A stretch of 64,000 nucleotides of DNA from Rhynchopus euleeides (taxonomy: Eukaryota; Euglenozoa; Diplonemea; Diplonemida; Diplonemidae), in assembly GCA_963210315.1 (NCBI GenBank), contig OY723251.1:62001-126000 (forward strand), read 5' to 3'. Of this stretch, positions 21,901 to 29,022 are shown piece by piece; the first letter of the stretch is position 1, and the number at the start of each line of letters is the position of its first letter. Under the pieces are notes generated by a model that searched no databases, was not told the DNA's origin, and saw only the letters and a list, made by a program, of their open reading frames with translations. The translations under genes and the position numbers were made by a program.

Positions 21901-22076
21901 TTGAAGGACTCGCTGCCGAAATTCACCGTCACGCCATCGAGCTCCACACGCTCCACTTCACCCACCCGCCCAAGCACCTTCGTGTAGCCCGCCTGGAACT
22001 CACATCGGCTGCATTCCATGCGCTCCGAAGTCTCTGCGACACGCGCCTCCTCGCCCACCCTGATTTTGAACATCTC
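12945..22076 (-). CDS. Giant four-unit MIB/HERC2 + SPRY-like protein with C-terminal pseudokinase-like domain
   Basis: An uninterrupted frame of about 3,043 residues from the ATG at 22076 (Met-Phe-Lys-Ile-Arg-Val), chosen over a GTG farther upstream. Four units recur: a strand-rich segment ending near YCVRGCQL or LCFHGCRL, a Cys-rich ZZ/C1-like zinc motif (CDGC, CGYCAG, CSYCCG, CPFCCG), and a MIB/HERC2-like domain (RVVRGPTWKWGEQDGG; TVKRGPTWAHAQEDGG; RVVRGPTWAYDDQDGG; a divergent RVVKGPTHNHPDQ) near 21520-21720, 18320-18550, 17490-17710 and 14960-15310. A SPRY-like segment follows each (for example GDVVSVAIHPSGEVVFSIND). A Gln tract (about 14796-14816) and an acidic ELDVDLDLDVD tract separate units. 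The last 220 residues resemble a kinase fold (VIVKLM; VLKRVSHGHPNLLKLHG; LLQQLLRALLHIEG) but I see no HRD or DFG. MIB/HERC2 and ZZ modules occur in Mind bomb ubiquitin ligases, yet no RING is seen. Probably a cytosolic scaffold; function unknown. Confidence 0.8.
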   Translation of the reverse strand, partial: EMFKIRVGEEARVAETSERMECSRCEFQAGYTKVLGRVGEVERVELDGVTVNFGSESFKFDWGSFPEEVARYCVRGCQLHIVPAPNPEMTCDGCLIQLPKAAPTYTCEQHSFVLCGYCAGFPYPVTYGTRVVRGPTWKWGEQDGGPFTPGTVTDIDNETSAWVEVQWDADNRVEKYRCVPHQDVMPLFQGGVEVNAKLEALKHQEKQKRVKQEAALYAQRHLALGRRLPRRVYDASKGLHFLDSFDAMTVSDDLRTATCVASAETTQITREVLRVGEGDAPVVAHFLVEATRNEGLVFGVCNDLAWRSGQGVLGRDAFADTIGLHCPPSIPDAERGVHAEPASQLAVSVASAQFPSILLPKTHCIATAHGPVAAGDVVSVAIHPSGEVVFSINDVVATPAVAKVTSGGSAPHVQHRHAALGDDGAHGGAQGYAQDEPDDVVEGRHDDDPDSEGEDIAGLPPVGLHRDGSFSLRRAPGTAPPPPSPKATLGNTWRTLHNVQQSVAGGQRPVFYHKFFVRGDCRFAFSSMRRGQRVSLLTQAEADAIFDDRRSYMEVMSTKRCTLHSSAEAGAAALPLDARSIAAAIVSGVPLKQSNLVSRRGHDALEGWTWAKSEGLLVSDEGRTLSQTGVTRSVETATTREVFHIEVDKGIPSTAGALGHALLHGITFSIKIERYSGGALAVGVIPERADLPTRGSLRGGEAGAARAHRGFRSYAGVSLTTLSPAALLTNQEDAYLLSPDGTASKASIRPICEGDVITLVVDCGLSLTILRNQEKLSNGLVQIASPESASGIASLSETPRAAMYRFAVSIHEGTIIRILDSSVACSPPPALHSQAPDAPPLCDTPFGVLATGQKVRAPFFSMLLFDMKTLYLHERMKDVLGQVGTVVGVEDGSACISFPRQGSSGTGGSPMRGSRSPSPSVPQQQGAPQQGGRSPAAVTPQTGSAASRSTASCTTDTDGEEEGQLGSTQQFTTCHADPALEQGVCDSEDDHDTLLSTLSHRHAPSLLSCHRQHEGPEGGGSRAAGRHTPDAGDADSDEGVGSRVLRGQGGVAAYAEAGPDADGMSGDPDYAPDEHSEVCTEQYEVELEHELELDVDLDLDVDVDDDAESFYFDYFVFDAVVERRCVVGCPLSVSASHPHSRACDGCGTVMPRLAPCRTCHAHDFLLCDFCCGVRPDIPVGMRVVKGPTHNHPDQRLHAAAVGTVLHVHPVAGGITVEWEDETQDAAAAAGEGDGAKPRTWLGTYRGAPFLDVMPAYGGVAVTPAQGRQRGSSSPAQPSTPRVGRLQLRDGGSDASGRSGARSPSHAQGYALMAQGVADGASLTDSSTDEVDDTPWEGPVLRVGEELRVPAYSERLRGQRSRFGGTMRRTVGKIGTVQQVRRESVVINFGFDHYLIDYDLFPREYQRLCFHGCRLGRRVVAAWFYCSSCFTQLPIGSTYYGCRAHEFDLCSYCCGVPFPLLVGTTVKRGPTWAHAQEDGGDFNPGTVVAVVEDATFTASLVYVRWARSPRVFVYRGAPFQDVMPLYDGGVEVKKLTTARRIIADTPAAPWSTDSTLGSVSFSPSNAQGGGSSGLHARMQQLASTWDRDNAASPDDRPQPQQAVVPPTPSETFALCVQNELSVEGRMALHLPTFPWTRDEAPSFISFKGLYDVERYTAEVLAAADRAPDTVLPPLFTDAEKKAFTEARRKREGTAHGSSLSPSHSNAASPVSSPSHAMAHPPKVDLSHYQQVCVLNGGRTALSLTTQQAAAVEARAEGSPLAPDDSLEGAHTIVGYTVVTKQYYNPWSGRGDGGSVCHFRVRRTDLGTKPDASERDSSIVSGVTLGIADESSVPFYRSKLDSENFPGTSLGLRGGTDGCYVVHSDGSFPLSTGPLRHNDIVTITVSSHDRVKFCINGCLVNQQFKIKSYIRWGATFHAPHMRVDILPRDAAAAAQPFPEEYRGSGVTALQQGAVLRGFPLFNHTDLMTLCLKNLYFKDFFAGAEQRRRYAAFFPSMQGGVVQDETPQPDRQPGSLPLRRCGTGAELGTPLQTPIDRVSTPHELCVSLMRMSQTQQQQQQQGAELLALGRPSLARLDTAQADAAHAAAGMIDPIAAALWEGDDECSSTSDDNGSTTAPPQQEQPQRDGTAASGCLPPAPPAPPPYDYLRFREAVGANLYTVEILEVSRSEVTFRATPAVADGVRAVRSLVCSVYYYAFHRLMERRCCRGCGLHPIALGGGLGGFAAELCSSCSCALPVGLQVLHCRAHNFTLCPFCCGVSLDIAGDSRVVRGPTWAYDDQDGGVTQLGTVIDIHTDASLGTTDTLACDDPSWSSLVPFYGQRQRGGGGGGAGGGMLWPSHCGAALTNIIVKWDSGGMCQYRGGLLQDLYPALEGVPAVLPEGLDMSSPQVLPKVLTPVRPFSFHPSVAAELLHAEFAKKGRPRQQQQQQQDGQQARAPFPEGAGGRAGDAGNSANSAAATQRSQPSPGAPGSPRSSATAAQLNKTDHALELLMKQARETLERRLYVEHSDGHHFATRETPVSLVCDMTGTLAAMDSEGTAPGAAFPCTLVTREVYDSVQRDGEIRCVIDIVQLPVPNEVHIGACADSPAGYSAMALKDMVHEGRFGIVSVDTRSDASEAPPKEGVGLFQAASDEEAVPEMLPFPPLQQGDRVELVASASSVLISVGGTALFNQHGMQSTYRFAVSIPTPGSCVSIADADPEMPAPHVLCTEGGAVPYVVKKCMRVRPDGCGAYLAAYQSQRPAPACGAQEGTPPAGVLPKPRRRAAWSQSICEAFAPDGVTVPEAVPEQGSVRQRGLGEATAVAAQQESFSRSMAEAARTAATGSVVIVKLMRLLDADGHSDDGILSDTAAEECLPARHFSAFKSNVEVLKRVSHGHPNLLKLHGIMHDPHYAGVCTEACTQSLVEYLTTHEVPHRTKVSLLQQLLRALLHIEGAVGLCGWRFSAQDMFVVEGVLKLSLCPALAPVAHSGEGMPSSSQQCEDILSLMCLFFGSESDRWSPDVAYLCMQLACSGGGVTDASRSPTLVEINSWFAELSPDESSDSWQP

Positions 22077-22699
22077 GGCACAGGCAATGTGCTGGGCACG
22101 GCAGGCACAGAAGGCACACGTGTGCTCGCTGCGTGTCGTGCAGCATGCTGGTCCTGCAGGTGTAGTGGGATGCAACGGCACTCCACGGCGTTATGCTGGC
22201 ACACCACGGCAGACAACACGCCCAGGTCGCACACAAGGGGGGGTGAGGGGTGAGGGTGAGGGGTGAGGGTGAGGCCTCTCTGCATGGTGTTGCTTTGCGA
22301 TGCTATCCGACTCTGGGTGGAATAGACTGGCGCAGCCACAGCCCCTCAAGGCTGCAAACTGCACTGTCCCGTAACCATATCTACGCCTGGCTGTGCGCAC
22401 GCGGGCCAGGCTTGTCTCATGCAGAGGCAGAAGAGAGCAGAACGTGGCCACCGTGCTGGGGGCTCCACTGCACCTCTTCTGACACCTCTATTGACGGGGC
22501 TAGATGCAACAGACACTGCCAAGTGCAGGCCGCAGCCTGCTTGTGGGCAGTGTGCAGTGGCAGGGGTGGATACGGGAAGATAGAAAAGAAAAGAACCGCA
22601 GAACAGAACAACCACACACAGCCCCCCACCTGGGCACACTGCGTGCCCGCTCCCCCCCCCCCCCCCAGCAAGGCGTCAGCCTTGGTGCGCCACGCCACC
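22077..22699. other. Intergenic region
   Basis: No gene seen. It holds a GGGTGAGGGTGAG microrepeat (about 22240-22272) and a poly-C tract (about 22652-22666) just downstream of the transporter stop codon. Confidence 0.45.
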
Positions 22700-23890
22700 T
22701 CACCGCGTGGGGAGGATCAGGGGCGTGCACTGCGGGCCCTCCTCGGGGCAGGGCGCCAAGGGGGTGGAGTGCAGCAGGAGGTCGTGGCACACGGGGGGTG
22801 GGCGCAGCACCTGCTCGGCAGCCCCGCTGATGACAACACAGAGCATGGCGGTGGCGAGGGCAAGGTCGTGTGCCGAGGGGAGGGTGCCGAACACGAGGCA
22901 GGACCACACGAGCTGCAGGGGGAACAGCGACGTCATCCCGACGCTCAGCACCGCGGGGGTGCAGCTCCGCAGGGCGCGTGTCCAGAAGTACTGCCCCACC
23001 GCGATATACAGGAGGCCGTACCACATCATGTGGCTCCAGAAGCGCAGCGAGTAGACCTGCAGCAGCGACTCCTCCATGCCCATCATCACCGCGAACACGT
23101 GGTAGAAGATGAAGCCGAACAGCGTGCGCCCCACAGCCACCACGGCAGGCCGCACGCCGGAGAGCTCACGGCGTGTGATCATGAGGGACGCAGTGTTGCA
23201 CCACCCGGAGCTGACGATGAGCAGCGCGCTGCCGGCACCGGTTGCTGTGAGGAGGTTGGCCAGCACGTAGGCTGCGACGATAGCGACGAGGCAGACGGAG
23301 TTGAGCAGCGACCACCGCGTCACGCGCTCGCCTGCGAGGGCCGAGCAGAACACCAGGTTGGCAGTTTCCAGGCGCTGCAGCACGGCGAGCGCCTCGACGG
23401 AGGTCTGCTCCAAACCCGAGAACTGCAGGTATGGCCCGATGGCGCTGAAGAGCAGCGCTGACAGCAGCACCATCGCCACTTCGCGCCTGCTGAGGCTGGC
23501 CGCCTGTTCCCACGCGAGGTCGCCAGCAAACAGCACCGGGAGGCAGATCAGCCCGACGATGTTCCCGCCGCACAGCACGTTGCATGCCGTATACACCGCA
23601 GGGTCCAGCCCGTGCAGGTAGGTGTAGGCTGTTGGGACCTGCGAGAAGAGCAGCATCGCACCGGCACAGTGCGCCACACCAGCGTAGGGCCCTAGCGTGC
23701 TGCGCGCGCTGTGTGCTGCAGGGAGGGTTGCTCGAGAGGCACCATCGCTGTGGGTGTCGGCATCCTTACGAAACGTGCCGTAAGGCATTGGTGTCCTGCG
23801 GGCCGGGGCGTGGGGGGTGCACAACGGCATCACAGACAGCAGGAAGAACACGCGCAGCAAAGGGGGGGGCAGCATCCCTGCCTTGTGCAT
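22700..23890 (-). CDS. DMT-superfamily (EamA-type) membrane transporter
   Basis: A 396-residue protein starting at the ATG at 23890; Met6 is an alternative that begins directly with a signal-like LLRVFFLLSVM. About ten hydrophobic segments fall into two EamA-like halves. Half one has ALLFSAIGPYLQFSGLEQTS then LAVLQRLETANLVF; half two has LLYIAVGQYFWTRALRSC then AVLSVGMTSLFPLQLVW. The repeated G-x-x-L/F-x-F-x-A-L-x-x-T/C pattern at the fourth helix of each half is the usual drug/metabolite transporter signature. The substrate cannot be inferred. Both loops and the Pro-rich C-tail are probably cytosolic. Confidence 0.8.
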   Translation of the reverse strand: MHKAGMLPPPLLRVFFLLSVMPLCTPHAPARRTPMPYGTFRKDADTHSDGASRATLPAAHSARSTLGPYAGVAHCAGAMLLFSQVPTAYTYLHGLDPAVYTACNVLCGGNIVGLICLPVLFAGDLAWEQAASLSRREVAMVLLSALLFSAIGPYLQFSGLEQTSVEALAVLQRLETANLVFCSALAGERVTRWSLLNSVCLVAIVAAYVLANLLTATGAGSALLIVSSGWCNTASLMITRRELSGVRPAVVAVGRTLFGFIFYHVFAVMMGMEESLLQVYSLRFWSHMMWYGLLYIAVGQYFWTRALRSCTPAVLSVGMTSLFPLQLVWSCLVFGTLPSAHDLALATAMLCVVISGAAEQVLRPPPVCHDLLLHSTPLAPCPEEGPQCTPLILPTR

Positions 23891-24833
23891 GGGTGGGGGA
23901 GGTGGGGTGTGGGGTGTGGGCCGCGGCGCGGCTCTGCATTGTGTTCAGGCAGAGGAGGGCAAGACGCTCTGCTGGCAATCTCTGGGATAGGCCCCCTTCG
24001 CTCGAAAGGGGGAAGAGGGGAGGGCAACCCACCCGTGCAGGGCGGGTGCACACAGACACGTGAATATTTTTAGACTAGTGTAGACACACCGAGCACTTGC
24101 TCTTGATGTGATCTCCACTGTCACACGCGACACACACAGACACGTTGCGCTGGTTTGTTCAGCGTAGGGTCGGTTGCAGGCACCACTGTCCTTCAACACA
24201 AATGAGCACCATATCAAGTTAAGGCAAGAAGACGAGCAGGGGCATCGTACGGAAGAAACTCTCTGAGGGGGGAGGGGAGGGGGTGGGGTTGAACACGCCG
24301 ACGTGATGCCATCAGACGTGCGTGTGTTTTGGTTTGGGTGGTCAGGGTGGGGCTCGGGGCCGTTTCAGGCGTGCCAACTCGCCCCACCCCGGGGTGGGCT
24401 CCTGTCTGGTGCTGGCCATGCTCTGTCCGTTGACAGATATGGCAGACCTGCGAAAAAGACGCAAGCTAGCCACCTCCACCCACATACAACAATAATCAGA
24501 CTCGCTTGAATCAGCAGTCACGGGTGTGGAGGGGTTCGGGTTTCAGATGCTCGCAACAGGATCTACGGAATCCGGGTGGCACTACCCGGAGCGGTCGTTG
24601 TCCCCAGAACAGAGAGTCACACCGAGGGCAGCAAAGCTTTTAGGTGGTAACCTCTGCATTCTGTTTTGGCATTCGTTCAGACCAGGCAGACCACACGCAT
24701 CAATGCCATTGCCTTCTCTGCTGCCTCTGTGCTGCAGGCCAGGGAGCAGGGTTGAAACAGGCAACGGGACACATGAGCCGCGTGAGTAGTCCCCAACACG
24801 GGGTCATTGGGCTGTGCCCTCTCTCTCCGTTGC
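23891..24833. other. Intergenic region
   Basis: About 940 bases with no supportable gene on either strand. Lower GC than its surroundings at 24060-24250. No tRNA or rRNA features recognised. Confidence 0.45.
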
Positions 24834-26387
24834 TCAGCGTGATGCAGCCCCCCGCGCCGCCACTGCCGTCGTGTGGATGCGCCGCCTTTTGGGCGCCGCA
24901 GAGTGCGTGTAGTCGATGGGGAAGGGGTGCATCAGGAACCCAGCCACGATGCACAGCGTGTCGCTGCACAGCCCCATGCGGCCGCCCGCCTGCCTGTTGG
25001 CGAACAGCAGCCCCAGCACACGCAGGCGCTGCCCTGGCGGGAACATCTGGAAGTTGCGCCCGTTGAACGCCTCGGGGCCCAGCACCCGGTTCGCTTTGTC
25101 GCGCCAGATGCGGAACGGCGGCGCCTTGGCATCCGATGTCCGCCCCCTCGGCTCCACAAGCCACACGCCGCCCCCACGCATGTGCAGCGCACCGATGCCC
25201 ACCTTGGCAGACGCGGAGTGCCTGTCCACCCTGCCCCACTCCTCTGTGCGCAGGTTGAACACCGCTACAGTGTTCGACGTGCGCAGGCTAAGCGCTCCCT
25301 TCTCCCCCTGCAGGTCGCTCCCGCCGTAGAAGTAAAGGAGCTCACCCCTGCGTAGGCAGGGCCGCTGTGCCTTGGGGAAGATGAAGTCTCGCGACGCTGT
25401 CCAGTGGTTCTCTGGGGCCACATCGGGCGACCAGAAGGGGCACGGCGCCCGCACGGCACGCCACGCACCCGCACGGTACTCCCCGGACACCTCCGACCTG
25501 GCCAGCGGCACGCACATGATGTCACGGAGGCGCTCGTCACGCTCACTGTGCTGCAGCATGCCGCCCGCGATGTACAGCATCCCCTCGAAGTGGTGCATCG
25601 TGTGCTGTGCCCGCGCGGGGCACTCCCCGGTGCACGGGAGCACAGACCACTCGCGGCGCGGCACGTTGTACAGCAGCAGCTCCGGGCGGAAATGGTAGGG
25701 GCCACCCCTGCAGTGGGCCCCGCCCTGCATCACCATGTGGTCAGCATCCAGCCGCACGGCGGCGTGGCAGGAGCGGAAGTCCGGCCAGCACGGGCCGTGC
25801 TGGCTGACGGGGGACCACGAGTGCTGCTCGCGTGCCGTGCCTGCGAGGGTGAGGTGATGCATGTCCCCGAAGTTGCACTGCGAATCCCACCCGCCGAAGA
25901 TGACGATCTCGACAGGGGGCAACGTGGCGGCGTCAGGGGTGTCTGCGTCGGCACCAGCATCTGCACCGGGCCCTGCAGCATCGCACCACGGGCATGCGAA
26001 GGGGAATGCGTTGGGGCGACCCTCCGGGCTGGCGAAGGCGACAGCGGTCATGCCCCTGCGCGGCTTGGGGGCATAGGGGCCGTCGTCGAGACGGAGCCAG
26101 TGCAGGCACCCCGTGCAGACAGCGAAGCTGTACCACTGGTCGCCGAACCCTCCGAGGATGAGGAGGAACTTCCCGGCCAGCACAGAGGCGTGCCTGTCGC
26201 ACGACAGGCCCGACAAGGCGGGGGTGGCCTTGAGCACTTCGCTGCCCACAGACAGCTCCTTCGCGAAGACGAGCCTGCGGGGTGGCGCCGTGGGGCACTG
26301 CCGCTGCGCAGCAGCCCCGACACGTCCTGGGGGCTGCACAGTGCCCTTGGGCAGGGCGGCCCTATCAGTGCATGTTGTCCTCGCCAT
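24834..26387 (-). CDS. Kelch-type beta-propeller protein
   Basis: A 517-residue protein from the ATG at 26387 (Met-Ala-Arg-Thr-Thr-Cys). The frame continues upstream through a His run encoded by a CCA microsatellite, which I read as untranslated. At least five kelch double-glycine strands are visible: LLILGGFGDQW, EIVIFGGWDSQ, MVMQGGAHCRG, MLYIAGGMLQH and LLYFYGGSDLQ, each followed by a Tyr/Trp about 20-40 residues on. No BTB, F-box or other partner domain is seen; a C-terminal segment of about 120 residues (FRIWRDKANRVLG onward) is unassigned. Likely a protein-interaction scaffold; location unknown. Confidence 0.8.
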   Translation of the reverse strand: MARTTCTDRAALPKGTVQPPGRVGAAAQRQCPTAPPRRLVFAKELSVGSEVLKATPALSGLSCDRHASVLAGKFLLILGGFGDQWYSFAVCTGCLHWLRLDDGPYAPKPRRGMTAVAFASPEGRPNAFPFACPWCDAAGPGADAGADADTPDAATLPPVEIVIFGGWDSQCNFGDMHHLTLAGTAREQHSWSPVSQHGPCWPDFRSCHAAVRLDADHMVMQGGAHCRGGPYHFRPELLLYNVPRREWSVLPCTGECPARAQHTMHHFEGMLYIAGGMLQHSERDERLRDIMCVPLARSEVSGEYRAGAWRAVRAPCPFWSPDVAPENHWTASRDFIFPKAQRPCLRRGELLYFYGGSDLQGEKGALSLRTSNTVAVFNLRTEEWGRVDRHSASAKVGIGALHMRGGGVWLVEPRGRTSDAKAPPFRIWRDKANRVLGPEAFNGRNFQMFPPGQRLRVLGLLFANRQAGGRMGLCSDTLCIVAGFLMHPFPIDYTHSAAPKRRRIHTTAVAARGAASR

Positions 26388-29022
26388 GCGCACCGTCCTC
26401 ACGTGGGAACTGGCGTGGTGGTGGTGGTGGTGGTGGTGGGGGAGGAGGTGCGGCAGCCACACTGGCACCCACATCAAGGTTGCATTCACTGGACCCCACC
26501 TAACTGGGAAGGGGGGCTGAGGGCACCTCGTGTGCATTACCTTCTTCACGGATCCCTTGTGGCGTTCCCTCGTTCTTGCATCCCTTCCATTTGCTGCATG
26601 GCTCTGCCTCACCCTGCCAGCCACCGGAATGGTCTTGTTGTTCTTTTGGCTGTGCTTGCGTGAACAACGGTGTGTCGAGCCATGCATCATTTCGGACATT
26701 CTTTTATCTTTTCGGCCGTTTCTTTACTGTATTTTCCTTTATAGTGTATCACCCCTCTTCCGGCCATCTTTTTTCTGTGTGAGCCCGACCACAGGAACGC
26801 TGTTCAGAAACAGGTCCCGCAACGCGTGGGCGCGAACACCGAACAGCATCAACAAAATGTGAGGATTCCCGCACCACGGGCAGACACGCACCGGACACAC
26901 ACACGCATAACCTTTACAGTGAACCAGAAAGATGCTTTCCTCGCGTCGCACGTCCCGCGCACGCAGATGTGTGTATGTGTGCGGCACGTGGCAGACTGCC
27001 CTTCAGGCATGCGTTCCACCTGCAGACAAACAGTCGTGTGACACCCTCAGAAGGTAGGAAGGGAAGAACAGCAGAACATCAACGCAACAACAGCAACCTG
27101 GTGCCCCATGCATGCCTCGCTCTCTGGCGAGTCTGCCTGTGAAGTTGGCCTGCTTGCGCTGGGGCAAGGGAGAAAGGAACATGGGTTGTGCAGTGTGCTG
27201 TGCGTGGGGTGGAACTGTAAATGGGGCACATGGGGTGGAAGGCACGTAGTGCTGGGGCACAACTGAAGTGGGGGTGGGGTGTGCCGTGTGTATGGCATTG
27301 CATTTTTCTCGGTCACGCTCTTTCTGTGTTTTTGCGCTGCGCTGAGAACAGAGCAGCAAAGGATAAAAGGCAAAGGAAAGGGGAAAACGTAAACCAGCAA
27401 AGAAACAGCAAGAGCCCCAGCATGCCTTCCTCGGACAACACTCCACACTGTGGCGCACACCGCATGGCACGGGCCTGCATCCCGCCACCCCGCCCGGCCC
27501 TGACGAGAGGGCAGGGAAGGGCAGCAGGAGCAAGCCCAGCGGTGCACGCTTGCTTGTCACCCTCACAGCAGCATCGCACGTCCCTCCTTACGGGCGGCAG
27601 GGCCACCGCACCTACCCACGAGCACAGCCACGCCTGCCGTGCTGAAGCAGACGGCTGCCGGTTTTGCAACAGGGCAGCCCTTTGTAGGCAGGCGTGTGTG
27701 CACTGGCGCGGTGGCCCCGCTCACCGCACCCGCAGAAGGGCCGTGCATGTGTGCCGCTTTCGTCGGAACCACCACGTGGCTTGCACCACGTGTCGTGTCT
27801 GCGTGCAGCTTGGCAGGCAGCACAGAGGCCTGTTGCCGGTTAGCACATAGCGCACCCTCAACAAACACCAGAACAACACCAGAAGCGTGTCTCTGCACGC
27901 GCCCCTCTGGGCAGGCCGTAGAAGGCACGAGAGTGTGCATGCGGCGGCGGGTGCGGCAGGGAAGCAGAACGGGCCGCTACCCCCTTTCCCCACAATCCCG
28001 AAGCCACACGCACACCGCCCAGAGCGGCCTTAATACCCTCAGACCACGAACCCGAAACCGCACGTTGCTGCAGCTCCGCCCCGCTCCTTGCGGAGGCCAA
28101 GGGGGCGGTGCGTGCAGCGGTGTGCGCGACAACCCTCAGACACACGGACCAGCGGGGCCGGGCCGTGTGTGTTGTGTTATGTGATGTGATGTGTGTGCGA
28201 GCGTTGCTGTTCTCCGTGCAGAGCAGGAAAACAGAACGCGGGACGCAGAAGCTCGCGTGTGATGTGCGTGACGCACAGCTCACACACACAATGCTGCACC
28301 CACTACGCACACGACACATACACTCAAAACAGAAACCCTCACAACGTCCGCACGCCCCACACCCAGCACGGGGTCCAGCAGCTTGCGCTGCAAGGCCTGC
28401 CGCTCTGCGCGTCCTTGCGGACAGGGGGCGCGCTTCCGAGAACCCTCAAGAGCAGAACAGCAGGGAAGCCACAAGAGATCCAGGGGTGGGGAGGGGGGGG
28501 GGGGGGTAAGGATAAGGGTACGGGGACTCCGGGGGAGGGGGTGGGCGCTGGGGGGGGGGGGGGGGGGTAAAGGGTGGCACCGGCAGAAGCTGTGGCCCCT
28601 CCCTACACACCCCCCCTCGCGTGTCTCTTACGTGTGTAACACAGCAAAAGGGATGGGGTGTGTGGGTGTGTGGTGAAAGGGTAAAGGGTAAAGGGGATAA
28701 GGGAGAAGGGAAAGCGGAGGCCACCGTCTCACCGCGGCCGTGAGGCAAAGCGGACGAGAGGAGGGCACTGCAGTGTCGGGTTGTTATACACAAGGGTGTG
28801 GTGGAGGGGTGGCACCCACCGTGGGAGGTGGGGGACTGGGGTTGATATGACTTTTGGTATGGTTTGGTATGGCTTGCTCGGTATGTTGGAGAAACCCCCC
28901 CAACAACACAGGCAAGCTGGGGTACAGTTGACGATGCCTCTCCATGTTGTATCCGGACACTGCACTGCCCGCCCCCCTGCTGTCGCACCCCCACGCACAG
29001 CCTGGCGTGTAGTGCATCACCC
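26388..29022. other. Gene-poor, low-complexity region of 2.6 kb
   Basis: Contains a CCA/GGT microsatellite (about 26417-26441), an AT-richer block (26560-26860), CA-rich DNA, and two G tracts followed by TA (about 28492-28507 and 28550-28568). Several ACCCTCA heptamers occur between 27850 and 28445, four of them about 101-104 bp or twice that apart. A GGGTAAA-type run lies at 28675-28700. I find no gene with domain-like composition; the many short frames are compositional. Confidence 0.45.

Noticed and set aside
26388..26699. N-terminal extension of the kelch protein with a His run
   Set aside because: Encoded by a CCA microsatellite with no domain; a good ATG follows at 26387.
28675..28700. 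GGGTAAA-type repeats as a telomeric tract
   Set aside because: Only about three imperfect units, not TTAGGG, and flanked by ordinary sequence.
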